Of a stretch of 64,000 nt of DNA, positions 9,635 through 17,645 are shown piece after piece. Origin of the DNA: Candidatus Thiodiazotropha sp. LNASS1 (GTDB lineage: Bacteria; Pseudomonadota; Gammaproteobacteria; Chromatiales; Chromatiaceae). Under the pieces are notes generated by a model. The model did no database searches, was not told where the DNA came from, and saw only the letters and a list, made by a program, of their open reading frames with translations. Position numbers and translations under genes: made by a program. The stretch covers positions 4,402,001 to 4,466,000 of the forward strand of contig NZ_OZ156465.1 in the NCBI RefSeq assembly GCF_964212655.1, written 5' to 3'. How positions within the stretch are numbered: position 1 is the first letter of the stretch; each line of letters starts with the position of its first letter.

Positions 9635-10219
9635 ATGTGGAATATTCCTAACATTCTCACACTGTTGCGAATAGTCTTGATACCGGTATTCGTACTGCTT
9701 TTCTATCTCCCCGTGGAGTGGGCGCGCCTCAGCTGTGCCGTGGTATTTTCAATCGCCGCCGTGACGGACTGGTTCGATGGCTACCTGGCCAGGCGCTGGG
9801 GCCAGGTATCGCCGTTCGGCGCCTTTCTCGACCCGGTGGCGGACAAACTGATGGTGGCGGTCTCTCTGTTACTGCTCGTACAGTCCGAGCCGACACCGGC
9901 ATTCGCCATCCCGGCGGCGGTCATCATCGGTCGTGAGATCACAATATCGGCCCTGCGTGAGTGGATGGCCGAACTGGGCGCCAGGACAATGGTGGCGGTC
10001 TCGTTGATCGGTAAATTCAAGACCGCGGTGCAGATGATTGCCATTCTGCTGCTGATCTACGAAAAGCCGTTGTGGAATATTCCTGTTTATACCGTCGGCT
10101 TTGTGCTGCTCTATATTGCTGCCATACTCACCCTCTGGTCGATGGTGATCTATATCCGGGCCGCCTTGCCCAGCCTGTTGGGAGAACGTCAGTTGGGTGG
10201 TTCATTGGAACGCAAGTAG
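9635..10219 (+). CDS. pgsA: CDP-diacylglycerol-glycerol-3-phosphate 3-phosphatidyltransferase
   Basis: This inner-membrane enzyme makes phosphatidylglycerol phosphate from CDP-diacylglycerol. The CDP-alcohol phosphotransferase signature is intact (DWFDGYLAR, then G62, D66 and D70 in FGAFLDPVADK). About five hydrophobic helices surround it, and the length of 194 aa is typical. The uvrY-uvrC-pgsA-tRNA order is conserved with enterobacteria. Confidence 0.97.
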   Translation: MWNIPNILTLLRIVLIPVFVLLFYLPVEWARLSCAVVFSIAAVTDWFDGYLARRWGQVSPFGAFLDPVADKLMVAVSLLLLVQSEPTPAFAIPAAVIIGREITISALREWMAELGARTMVAVSLIGKFKTAVQMIAILLLIYEKPLWNIPVYTVGFVLLYIAAILTLWSMVIYIRAALPSLLGERQLGGSLERK

Positions 10220-10358
10220 TCGGCCCCCGCCACACCAGTACGGGTTGATCGATTGACCAGGTTATATAATCCACCGGCATCTGATCCGGGCATGTTTAGA
10301 GCTATTGAACTGCTAAGCTTAACAATAGGAAACATAGGATTATTAGAGGAGGTTTACG

Positions 10359-10796
10359 ATGAAAAGCGTGCTTTATCTTGTCAGCGTCTTGATTATGGGT
10401 GCGGCCGCTGCCCAACTGCATGCGCAACCTCCTGGCTATTACAATCCTGGTGGGTCTTACAACAGGGGTATGGATGCGCCATCGTCCTTCCAAGTTCAGC
10501 GAGGTGTCAGGTTCAGACAGGATCAGGATGATTCGGGTTACCATCTACGCATCTACCTGCAAGGCTACTCACCCGAAGCTATACAGGTGAGTGCGGATGG
10601 GCGCTCCCTGCTGGTTGAGAACAAAGAGGCACACCGCGTGGAAAACCGCAGCGAAAGGGGTTATAGCTTTGTCTCATCCTCCTCTTCGATGCGCCGCCGG
10701 TTCAGACTGCCATGGGATGCGGATGTGAATGGGATGCAAAGGACTGAAAACGAGGGTGAGATCGTCATTACGCTGCCCTACCGGGCCTATCCTTGA
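10359..10796 (+). CDS. Secreted Hsp20/alpha-crystallin-like protein
   Basis: The 145-aa protein starts with a clear signal peptide (MKSVLYLVSVLIMGAAAAQLHA, cleavage near residue 22). A single alpha-crystallin-type domain follows, with strands DDSGYHLRIYLQGYSPEAIQ, RSLLVENKE, a FRLPWDADVNGM segment and EGEIVITLPY. It lacks the usual C-terminal I-x-I tail. Small heat-shock proteins are normally cytoplasmic holdases, so an exported version suggests a periplasmic role. AGAGGAGG lies upstream of the ATG. Its substrate is unknown. Confidence 0.8.
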   Translation: MKSVLYLVSVLIMGAAAAQLHAQPPGYYNPGGSYNRGMDAPSSFQVQRGVRFRQDQDDSGYHLRIYLQGYSPEAIQVSADGRSLLVENKEAHRVENRSERGYSFVSSSSSMRRRFRLPWDADVNGMQRTENEGEIVITLPYRAYP

Positions 10797-10844
10797 TACC
10801 CGCCTGCACGTCCCCGACCTCCATGCCGCGCTGGCAGGAAAAGG

Positions 10845-10872
10845 TTGACAGACGACGAACTGTAGCTACAAT
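10845..10872 (+). promoter_or_regulatory. Strong sigma-70 promoter for the tRNA cluster
   Basis: TTGACA (10845-10850), a 16-bp spacer and TACAAT (10867-10872) lie 18 bp before tRNA-Gly. The following ACGCCC is a GC-rich discriminator, typical of stringently controlled stable-RNA promoters. Confidence 0.8.
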
Positions 10873-10890
10873 ACGCCCTTCCTGAATCAA

Positions 10891-10966
10891 GCGGGAATAG
10901 CTCAGTTGGTAGAGCACAACCTTGCCAAGGTTGGGGTCGCGAGTTCGAATCTCGTTTCCCGCTCCA
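10891..10966 (+). tRNA. tRNA-Gly (anticodon GCC)
   Basis: This is a 76-nt cloverleaf with encoded CCA. The acceptor stem GCGGGAA pairs with TTCCCGC. The anticodon loop TTGCCAA gives GCC, and the T-loop is GTTCGAATC. It is the first of three tRNA genes downstream of pgsA, matching glyW-cysT-leuZ order in E. coli. Confidence 0.97.
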
Positions 10967-10977
10967 AGTTGAAAAAG

Positions 10978-11004
10978 GCCTCGGCACCCCCCGGGGCTTT
11001 TTTT
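10978..11004 (+). terminator. Rho-independent terminator after tRNA-Gly
   Basis: GCCTCGG (10978-10984) pairs with CCGGGGC (10991-10997), with one G-T wobble, followed by seven T residues. It may separate tRNA-Gly from the next two tRNAs or act as an attenuating terminator. Confidence 0.7.
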
Positions 11005-11084
11005 GTTTCGAGTATGCCGTACTCGTACCAGGGCGTACTTAATAATTCGATTCATCAACGATAGATGATAGAATCGCTGTTTTG

Positions 11085-11158
11085 GGCTGAGTGGCAGAGT
11101 GGTTATGCAGCGGCCTGCAAAGCCGTGGACCTCGGTTCGATTCCGGGCTCAGCCTCCA
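11085..11158 (+). tRNA. tRNA-Cys (anticodon GCA)
   Basis: This is a 74-nt cloverleaf with encoded CCA. The acceptor GGCTGAG pairs with CTCAGCC. The anticodon loop CTGCAAA gives GCA, and the T-arm is CTCGGTTCGATTCCGGG. Confidence 0.97.
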
Positions 11159-11195
11159 TCTCCTTGCCGTGACAGCTATCAAAAAAAACCACTCT

Positions 11196-11282
11196 GCCCG
11201 GGTGGCGAAATTGGTAGACGCAAGAGACTTAAAATCTCTCGACCTTCGGGTCGTGCCGGTTCGATTCCGGCCCCGGGCACCA
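11196..11282 (+). tRNA. tRNA-Leu (anticodon TAA)
   Basis: This 87-nt class II tRNA has encoded CCA. The acceptor GCCCGGG pairs with CCCGGGC. The anticodon stem AGAGA/TCTCT encloses CTTAAAA, giving TAA. The long variable arm CGACCTTCGGGTCG follows. The 3' end is partly duplicated 2.5 kb downstream at 13753. Confidence 0.97.
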
Positions 11283-11387
11283 GATTCCACCAACTCCATC
11301 CCTACTAATTTCATATAGCTTTCAATCGGCTTGGCTATCAGATAGGTTTTATATCTTCAGGCGAGCTAATTTTAGGACTGTTCACAC
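11268..11387. repeat. Copy A of a 120-bp diverged direct repeat (tRNA-Leu 3' end plus SRAP gene tail)
   Basis: This stretch aligns with 13753-13871 at about 75% identity by hand. It runs from the last bases of tRNA-Leu (CGGCCCCGGGCACCA) through the 3' untranslated part and into the end of an SRAP reading frame on the minus strand. The conserved blocks are the tRNA tail, the ATCAGAT stop region and CAGGCGAG. Confidence 0.7.
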
Positions 11388-11388
11388 T
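11338..11388 (-). pseudogene. Remnant of the C-terminal end of an SRAP/YedK gene
   Basis: On the minus strand this frame reads SVNSPKISSPEDIKPI then stop. The intact SRAP protein at 13822-14484 ends SVNNPGNNSPDNVKPI. The match in frame and stop position shows common descent. Immediately upstream in the same frame are TGA and TAA codons and no recognisable SRAP sequence, so only this tail survives. Confidence 0.6.
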
Positions 11389-11556
11389 TCATTAGTAGAG
11401 ATAGGCAGATTGTTTGGCGTGGGTAACTATTGCACGGTATCGTAGACGATTGCTTGGTTTAAGCGTCTCACCATATGAAAATAAACCTGTGGGAGAGCAA
11501 ATAAATATAAGTACAGACTGACCCCTTTATTTTTTTAGCAGTCGGCTGATTTTTAT

Positions 11557-11830
11557 TGTGTACACCCGGCATGGGCATAAACTGATGGGGTGTAAGACCC
11601 CTGTAGCAGAACCACGGTCGATGATCGATGAACTGCATAGTGTCCCTCTCTGAGGCCGATTCCCTGTCAATTCATATATATTTGAGCTCAGCTACCAGCC
11701 GAGGAAAGGGCAAGCCTGTGAGGGGATGTCTGAAGGAAGCCTGAGCGCAAAACAGCGAGCCGACAGACAGAAACGTCATAGAAGGCCGACTTCCCTGTGG
11801 CGAGAGATGAGTTATTCAATGAACAGCAGA
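11557..11830 (+). ncRNA. Candidate structured RNA, possibly the 5' part of a degraded group II intron
   Basis: No open frame covers this stretch of the 600-bp gap after tRNA-Leu. It begins GTGTACACC and holds a GGGGTGTAAGACCCC hairpin at about 11588. Downstream at about 11735-11790 is a purine-rich block with GATGTCTGAAGGAAGCC, GCGCAAAACAGCGAGCC and CAGACAGAAACGTC. That block resembles my memory of domain I of bacterial group II introns. No domain V or reverse transcriptase follows, so if this is right it is a fragment. The 3' limit is arbitrary. A covariance-model search would decide; without one this stays tentative. Confidence 0.35.
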
Positions 11831-11884
11831 TATAGAGAAACCATCACAATCCCAACAGCCTAATATCGCATGGTTTCATGCCAT

Positions 11885-13408
11885 TTAAACTACCTTTACA
11901 TTGGAATCTGTCTCTTTTTCCGTCGCTGCTTCTACTTCCTGTACCTCCGGTCGGTCATTTATGTCCTTGAGGTTTTTCTCTGATGACCTCTTCAAAAAAG
12001 ATTGGTTAGCTTTTTTTTCTTCGACCTGAGGCTCCGTTTCTTCCGGCTCCTCCTCCGTTATCTGGTGTTGGAACGACACCTTGGTGATCCGGTGGTTGTC
12101 CATCTCCAGGACTTCTAATAAGGCCCCCTCAAGCTGGACAAGGTCGCCGACTTCCGCGATCCGGCCAAGACTGTGATGAATGAGTCCTCCCATGGTCACG
12201 TAATCACCGGTGGGGAAGGGGAAGTTCAATTTTGGCTCCAGCTCCGTCACCCGGACTCCGCCATTGATGATAAAGTGTTGCTTGTCCTCCATCTTTATAT
12301 GACGGTGCCTGGGTGTAAATTCGTCCTCGTAGTCACCCACGATCTCTTCGAGGATATCCTCCAGGGTGATCAGCCCTTCGGTACCGCCATACTCGTCCAG
12401 CACGATGGCAATTTGCCGACGGTTGCTGGTGAAGTCCTTGAGCAGCAAGCTCAGGCGCATGGTATCCGGGACGAAATAGGCCGGCATCATCACTTCGCCT
12501 ACCGGAAGTTTGATGATATTAGTGGATGACTCCGGGCTCTCCGCTGTGGCCAGTCTATTCAGCAGCTCCTTCATGGACACGATGCCGATGATATTGTCGA
12601 GAGACGTTTCGTAGACAGGATAGCGCTCGCGTAGCTCTTCCTTGAAGAGGTCAAGTACATCGGCCACGGTGGCGGTATTCGGAACACCCTCTACTTCCGT
12701 GCGAGGAATCATGGCGTCCCGCGCAGTGTGCTCATCCAGGTCGAACACTCCTCTAAGCATCATAGTCAGCTGGGGGTCGAGAGCCCCCTCCTGCTCACTG
12801 GCACTGAGAATGGTTCGGATCTCTTCACCGGTCATGGAAAAGTGTCCTTCACCATGGGCGGCAAGGTCGTGTTGACCGAACAACCAGAGCAGGCCATTGG
12901 AAGAATGGTTCATGACCCAGATAACGGGGCGCATTAGGGTGTGGAGGCCGTTGATGATCCACGCCACAGACAGGCTCATGGCCTCTGCTTTGTGGAAGGC
13001 CAGCACCTTGGGTGCCAGTTCGCCCGCCACCACATGCAAGAAAGAGATGATGATAAAGGCAATGATATAAGAGAATGTGTGTGCCCAGCCCAATATCTCT
13101 TCACTTTGGCCAAACCATCCGAAAGCCGCCTCGATGCTCGGATCCATGACCTGGGTTAGGGTGATCATTCCGATGGCGCCCAGGGCCAGCGACACAAGGG
13201 TGATACCGATCTGGGTGACCGAATAGAACCTCTCAGGTTCGTTGTGGAGCACTTGGACGATCTTGGCGGACTTGTTGCCTGTACTAGCCAGCTGCTTGAT
13301 ACGACTACGTCGGGCGGAGGTCAGGGCGATCTCAGATCCCACGAAAAAAGCGTTACCGATGATCAGTAGCAGGATCAGGAATAGCTTGCTTATCAGTATC
13401 CAGTCCAT
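11885..13408 (-). CDS. CNNM/CorC-family membrane protein (DUF21-CBS-CorC_HlyC)
   Basis: The 507-aa protein has an N-terminal DUF21 transmembrane domain (about 1-190, four hydrophobic segments with GNAFFVGSEIALTSARRSR at the start). Two CBS domains follow (about 205-335, with AMIPRTEVEGVP), then a CorC_HlyC domain (about 350-430, with IVLDEYGGTEGLITLEDILEEIVGD). The charged C-terminal tail is longer than usual. Relatives are called hemolysins by tradition but act in Mg2+/Co2+ homeostasis or cation export. It stands alone, with intergenic DNA on both sides, inside the interval bounded by the 11268/13753 repeats. Confidence 0.9.
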   Translation of the reverse strand: MDWILISKLFLILLLIIGNAFFVGSEIALTSARRSRIKQLASTGNKSAKIVQVLHNEPERFYSVTQIGITLVSLALGAIGMITLTQVMDPSIEAAFGWFGQSEEILGWAHTFSYIIAFIIISFLHVVAGELAPKVLAFHKAEAMSLSVAWIINGLHTLMRPVIWVMNHSSNGLLWLFGQHDLAAHGEGHFSMTGEEIRTILSASEQEGALDPQLTMMLRGVFDLDEHTARDAMIPRTEVEGVPNTATVADVLDLFKEELRERYPVYETSLDNIIGIVSMKELLNRLATAESPESSTNIIKLPVGEVMMPAYFVPDTMRLSLLLKDFTSNRRQIAIVLDEYGGTEGLITLEDILEEIVGDYEDEFTPRHRHIKMEDKQHFIINGGVRVTELEPKLNFPFPTGDYVTMGGLIHHSLGRIAEVGDLVQLEGALLEVLEMDNHRITKVSFQHQITEEEPEETEPQVEEKKANQSFLKRSSEKNLKDINDRPEVQEVEAATEKETDSNVKVV

Positions 13409-13752
13409 CTGTCTCTTCTCCCCGGATGGAAGGTGAAATTATAATTGATACAGTAGACAAAAATTCAGGTTTAATCTGACACGATACAAGATTTTACAGC
13501 TCCTAGCTATGACAACATGAGCCATGGTTGCTTTATGGCAACAGTTTCCATATTGAACTTGGGGTCGTTCTTGCGCTCCTCCTACTCTAGCAACCCGGAG
13601 AAATCTTGCCCCTATCACAACCTGGCCTACCCATCCGCCAATGAGGAAGATGCCTTTGCTTTAGTGGGTTGAACATAGAAAAGGAGGCATGTAGAAATCA
13701 CTATCTACTCAATAGTTATTAAAAACAAGTAAATGGACAATCAATGAGATAA

Positions 13753-13871
13753 CGGCCCCGGCACAAGGTCCCACTAACTCCATCGATATAGATTCCATAT
13801 ACCCAACTAGCGGTTTGGTTATCAGATGGGTTTGACATTGTCAGGCGAGTTGTTTCCAGGATTGTTCACAC
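13753..13871. repeat. Copy B of the 120-bp diverged direct repeat (tRNA-Leu 3' end plus SRAP gene tail)
   Basis: The copy starts with CGGCCCCG and GCACA, a slightly decayed tRNA-Leu 3' end not attached to a tRNA. It continues into the live 3' end of the SRAP gene. It pairs with 11268-11387. The rest of the 13409-13752 gap shows no gene beyond a 45-codon open frame that I do not trust. Confidence 0.7.
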
Positions 13872-14484
13872 TGCGGCTGACAGGAAAGAGACGAGTGTTA
13901 TCTGATCCATTGGCTAGCAACAGGGGTTTCAGGATGACCGGATCTTTGCTCTCCTTGTCGAGCCAGGCGTTATAGTTGTCGGGGGATAAAATCACCGGCA
14001 TTCTGTCGTGAATGGTTGCAATACCACCCTTGGCTTCCGTAACGACAATGGTGCATGAATCGATCTTCTCACCATGGCTGCTTTCCCAATGCTCATACAG
14101 ACCCGCAAAGGCAAAGGGTTTTCCGTTGTCTGATGTGATGCAGTAGGGTTGCTTCCCCTGGCTGGTCGCTTTCCACTCGAAGTATCCGCTAGCGGGGATC
14201 AGGCATCTGCGATGTTTGAAGGCCGTACGGAATGACGGTTTGCTCTCGATGGTCTCCGCGCGGGCATTGATAGTGCGGTAAGCGAACTTTTTGTCTTTTG
14301 CCCAGGAAGGGATCAATCCCCAATGCAATCGGACCAATTCTCTGGCATTAGCTTCTGACTTGATGGCAGCTATCTGCTGCGAGGGTGCGATATTGTAATG
14401 CGGGCTGATATGCGGTGCGGAAGATAGGCCAAAATATTCGATCATTTCTTCAGCGGCCACATCGAGATAAAACCTGCCACACAT
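13822..14484 (-). CDS. yedK: SRAP-domain abasic-site-processing protein (HMCES/YedK family)
   Basis: The protein covalently traps abasic sites in single-stranded DNA through its N-terminal cysteine. All key residues are present at family positions: Cys2 (MCGRF), Asn73 (INARAE), Glu103 (SGYFEWK) and His159 (TIHDRMP). The 220-aa length is normal. It is monocistronic and faces the tRNA cluster. A decayed copy of its 3' end lies beside tRNA-Leu (11338-11388), so this gene once had a neighbouring duplicate. Confidence 0.95.
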   Translation of the reverse strand: MCGRFYLDVAAEEMIEYFGLSSAPHISPHYNIAPSQQIAAIKSEANARELVRLHWGLIPSWAKDKKFAYRTINARAETIESKPSFRTAFKHRRCLIPASGYFEWKATSQGKQPYCITSDNGKPFAFAGLYEHWESSHGEKIDSCTIVVTEAKGGIATIHDRMPVILSPDNYNAWLDKESKDPVILKPLLLANGSDNTRLFPVSRSVNNPGNNSPDNVKPI

Positions 14485-14593
14485 AGATCCACCATCGCCT
14501 CATTGTTTGGTTGAAGTGGACGCCCAGTATCCCTATTAAAACAATGGAACCAATGGCGTGAATTTTAGTTAGGATGCTGTCGAAACTAACCTG

Positions 14594-14612
14594 AGGCCTG
14601 TTGACAGGCCCT
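14594..14612. repeat. Short palindrome resembling two joined ends of the 1619-1889 element
   Basis: AGGCCTGTTGACAGGCCCT is close to the outer 10 bp of the element's left and right ends placed head to head. It lies in the 320-bp gap between yedK and the acyltransferase gene. It is short enough to be a chance hairpin. Nothing else is recognisable in that gap. Confidence 0.35.
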
Positions 14613-14804
14613 TTAAAAAGGAACAATTACCGACAAACATATCGTTGTCGTTTCGAACTCTGATTATGTACCCATGTTAGCTGATGTGAGCGTCAAATGA
14701 GAGTCATGGGTTAGTGGGGTGCCTATCGGGCCATGATTTTGAACGCTGGCTACAATGAGTGTTCAGATAGCGATTTTACGATCAGAGCGGTTAGAGGGCA
14801 GTCC

Positions 14805-15950
14805 ATGCAGGTTGAATTTCACCACAGCATCGATGAGTTGAGGCAAGCCGAATGGGATGCGTTGGTACACGACGATAATCCCTTCCTGAAGTACGCCTTT
14901 CATGCCGCGCTGGAGCATCATGATTGTGTGGGCAGGAAGTTCGGCTGGATGCCCTGCCATCTGGTGATTCGTGATGATGAACGTATGGTCGGGCTCTCAC
15001 CGCTCTATATCAAGACGAACTCCTATGGTGAATTCGTCTTTGACCATGCGTGGGCCGACGCCTATCAGCGAAGCGGCAAGCGCTACTACCCTAAAATGGT
15101 GAGTGCGATTCCCTATACACCCGCTTATGGAGAGCGTCTTCTGGTTGCTCCGGACTCGGATGCCAGCCAACTGCGAAGAGAGATGATCACTGCAACCAAG
15201 CAGCTGGCGATCGAATCCGATTTCTCTTCGATGCACTGGTTGTTCACTACCCGGGAAGAGGGGGCGTTGCTAAGGTCGATGGGCATGATGGAGCGCCTGG
15301 GTGTGCAGTTTCACTGGCACAATCAGGCGTATGAGGACTTTGATCACTTTCTTGCCCGATTGACGGCGAAGCGCAGAAAAAACATTCGGCAGGAGAGGCG
15401 AAAGGTGATGGGTGCCGGGATACGGTTTCGGGTGTTGCATGGCGATGAGGTCTCGGATAGTGAGTGGCAGTTGTTTGCGGGTTTCTATACAAAGACCTTC
15501 GAGGAGCGCTATAGCCTGGCCACCTTGAATACCGGTTTTTTTCGTGAGGTGGGCCGCTGCCTGGGGGAGCAGGTTATCCTGATCCTGGCCTATGACGGTG
15601 CCGCCTGTATCGCCGGTGCGTTGCTCTATCGCAGTCCGTCGGTACTCTATGGGCGCCATTGGGGCGCTTTGCATCACTATGACAGCCTCCACTTCGAGAC
15701 CTGTTACTATCAGGGCATCGAGTATGCCATCAAGCACGGATTGCAGCGTTTCGAGCCGGGCGCACAAGGGGAGCATAAGATCTGGCGAGGATTTCTGCCT
15801 GTTCAGACCCGCTCCTATCACTGGATCGGCGATCCGCAATTCAGTCTGAGTATCGGGGATTTTCTCTCCAGAGAGACGCCGGCGATCAAAGATTATGAAA
15901 AAAGCCTCCTCTCAAGCTCGCCATACAGGGATAAATCGTCTCCTGAATGA
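14805..15950 (+). CDS. GNAT-like acyltransferase, DUF482/FemAB-type
   Basis: The protein belongs to the family annotated as putative peptidoglycan biosynthesis or N-acetyltransferase proteins. Signature pieces are the opening AEWDALV-DDNPFLKYAFHAALE, the block YGEFVFDHAWADAYQRSGKRYYPKM, KRRKNIRQERR, and the end FEPGAQGEHKIWRGFLP. The substrate is not known. The frame is open from an ATG at 14733. I prefer 14805 (MQVEFHHS) because AGAGGG lies upstream and family members begin close to this point, giving 381 aa. It is followed by an independent iscR promoter. Confidence 0.8.
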   Translation: MQVEFHHSIDELRQAEWDALVHDDNPFLKYAFHAALEHHDCVGRKFGWMPCHLVIRDDERMVGLSPLYIKTNSYGEFVFDHAWADAYQRSGKRYYPKMVSAIPYTPAYGERLLVAPDSDASQLRREMITATKQLAIESDFSSMHWLFTTREEGALLRSMGMMERLGVQFHWHNQAYEDFDHFLARLTAKRRKNIRQERRKVMGAGIRFRVLHGDEVSDSEWQLFAGFYTKTFEERYSLATLNTGFFREVGRCLGEQVILILAYDGAACIAGALLYRSPSVLYGRHWGALHHYDSLHFETCYYQGIEYAIKHGLQRFEPGAQGEHKIWRGFLPVQTRSYHWIGDPQFSLSIGDFLSRETPAIKDYEKSLLSSSPYRDKSSPE

Positions 15951-16020
15951 CTGTAACCATCAGATATATCAATAAAAAATAATAAATACCCCAATTTTAC
16001 GAATTTTTATACGATAAAAG

Positions 16021-16049
16021 TTGACTAATTTACTTAGTTACTCTAGTCT
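16021..16049 (+). promoter_or_regulatory. iscR promoter with probable IscR-binding site
   Basis: TTGACT (16021-16026), a 17-bp spacer and TAGTCT (16044-16049) form a sigma-70 promoter 52 bp before iscR. The stretch TTGACTAATTTACT closely resembles the type-1 IscR site of the E. coli isc promoter as I remember it, so autorepression by the [2Fe-2S] form is likely. Confidence 0.6.
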
Positions 16050-16101
16050 AATTACCAAGTGATTTACTGGGTAATGCGATTAGTACCACTGGAGAAAACC
16101 A

Positions 16102-16572
16102 ATGAGATTGTCAACGAAAGGACGTTATGCGGTTACCGCTATGCTGGATCTTGCACTAAACGGCAAAAATGGTCCTGTTACACTGGCTGAGATATCTGAA
16201 AATCAGGGAATCTCACTGTCATATCTGGAACAGCTGTTCGCTGCTTTGAGAAACAAGGATCTGGTACGTGGTGTCAGAGGGCCTGGCGGCGGCTACTATC
16301 TGGGTAAAAGCGCCGATGAGATCTCAATCGCCAACATTATCTGTGCGGTCGATGAGTGGGTGGAGTTCACCCGCTGCGGCGGCAGGCAGAACTGCAGTGG
16401 CGGCGCCCGCTGTCTGACTCACACCCTATGGGATGATCTCAGCAGCGAGATATTCAATTTCCTGGCAAACATTTCACTCGGCGATCTGGTGCGCAGAAAC
16501 CTGAACAAGAGTGAAGAATCGGAGGAAGCACCGTTAACGGTCGTAGGCGACTCCAGCTCTCAGGCCGCCTGA
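16102..16572 (+). CDS. iscR: Fe-S cluster-sensing transcriptional regulator IscR
   Basis: This Rrf2-family repressor senses iron-sulfur status. The winged helix occupies residues 1-80 ([19 protein letters not shown]). The [2Fe-2S] ligands Cys92, Cys98, Cys104 and His107 are at the same numbers as in E. coli IscR. At 156 aa it is normal length. No iscS, iscU or iscA follows; prmB is next, so the regulator is separated from its usual operon. Good RBS (GGAG) upstream. Confidence 0.93.
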   Translation: MRLSTKGRYAVTAMLDLALNGKNGPVTLAEISENQGISLSYLEQLFAALRNKDLVRGVRGPGGGYYLGKSADEISIANIICAVDEWVEFTRCGGRQNCSGGARCLTHTLWDDLSSEIFNFLANISLGDLVRRNLNKSEESEEAPLTVVGDSSSQAA

Positions 16573-16704
16573 TTCCGCATGGGATTGATTCACTCCCGGG
16601 GTGGAGGCCCAATCGGCCTGCCACCCCGTGGCGTATTGGGATAACACCATATAACTTACTGGCCGAATCGGTTATGATTCACGGTTTTTCAGCCAGTTGC
16701 TTCC

Positions 16705-17583
16705 GTGCAGACACTTATATCCATTGCAGATTACATTCGCTGGGGCGCCAGTCGCTTTTCAGAGGCAAACCTGTTTTTTGGACATGGTACCGACAATGCA
16801 TTGGATGAGGCCGCTGCCCTGGTCCTGGGTGCGCTGCATCAGCCCCCCGATCTCCCTGCGAGCTGGTTCAGCTGCCGACTGACAGGTGATGAGCGTGAAC
16901 GCGTGCTTGGCCTGATTCAGCGCCGAATCGATGAGCGCGTGCCGCTCCCCTACCTGCTGGGGGAAGCCTGGTTTGCAGGCATGAGATTTCATATCAACGA
17001 ACAGGTGCTGATACCCCGTTCACCCATCGCAGAGTTGATTGAAAAGGGGTTTTCACCCTGGCTGGGGCCTTCGACGGAACCGCGGATTCTCGATCTCTGC
17101 TGCGGCAGTGGCTGTATCGGTATCGCCGCGGCGGCCTATCTCCCCGAAAGTCATGTCGACCTGGCCGATATCTCCGCCGGTGCGTTAGAGGTGGCTAAGC
17201 GGAATATTGCTGAATATGGTCTGCAGGAACGCGTGATGCTCCATCAGTCGGATCTTTTCGAGAAGCTGCCGGATATACAGTATGATCTGATCGTTTCCAA
17301 CCCTCCCTATGTCGGTGCGGCCGAGATGGAGGGTCTTCCGGAAGAGTACCGGCATGAACCGGTAATGGCCCTGCTCGCGAATGAAAACGGGCTTGAGATT
17401 GTCCAACGGATACTTAAACAGGCGAAGAGGTATCTCTCCCCCCGGGGTATAATAATCGTCGAGGTCGGAAACAGTGCCCAACTACTGATGGACAGCTTCC
17501 CGGAAATCCCCTTTGTCTGGCTCGATTTCGAGCGTGGCGGCGAGGGGGTATTTCTGTTATCGGCGGCTGATCTGGCAGAATAG
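16705..17583 (+). CDS. prmB: 50S ribosomal protein L3 N5-glutamine methyltransferase
   Basis: The enzyme methylates a glutamine of ribosomal protein uL3 using S-adenosylmethionine. The SAM-binding motif is ILDLCCGSGCIGIA (128-141) and the catalytic NPPY is at 199-202. The N-terminal helical domain and 292-aa length fit PrmB better than the release-factor enzyme PrmC. The start is GTG. Confidence 0.92.
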   Translation: MQTLISIADYIRWGASRFSEANLFFGHGTDNALDEAAALVLGALHQPPDLPASWFSCRLTGDERERVLGLIQRRIDERVPLPYLLGEAWFAGMRFHINEQVLIPRSPIAELIEKGFSPWLGPSTEPRILDLCCGSGCIGIAAAAYLPESHVDLADISAGALEVAKRNIAEYGLQERVMLHQSDLFEKLPDIQYDLIVSNPPYVGAAEMEGLPEEYRHEPVMALLANENGLEIVQRILKQAKRYLSPRGIIIVEVGNSAQLLMDSFPEIPFVWLDFERGGEGVFLLSAADLAE

Positions 17584-17645
17584 GCGAAGGGTATGTTTAT
17601 AGTAATCGGACGAAATATTCGGATTAATCAGAGACTTGACAGCAG

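Noticed and set aside
13535-13672. A 45-codon open frame in the gap between the CNNM gene and yedK
   Set aside because: It has no ribosome site and no recognisable domain, and it lies in apparently decayed DNA beside the repeat copy.
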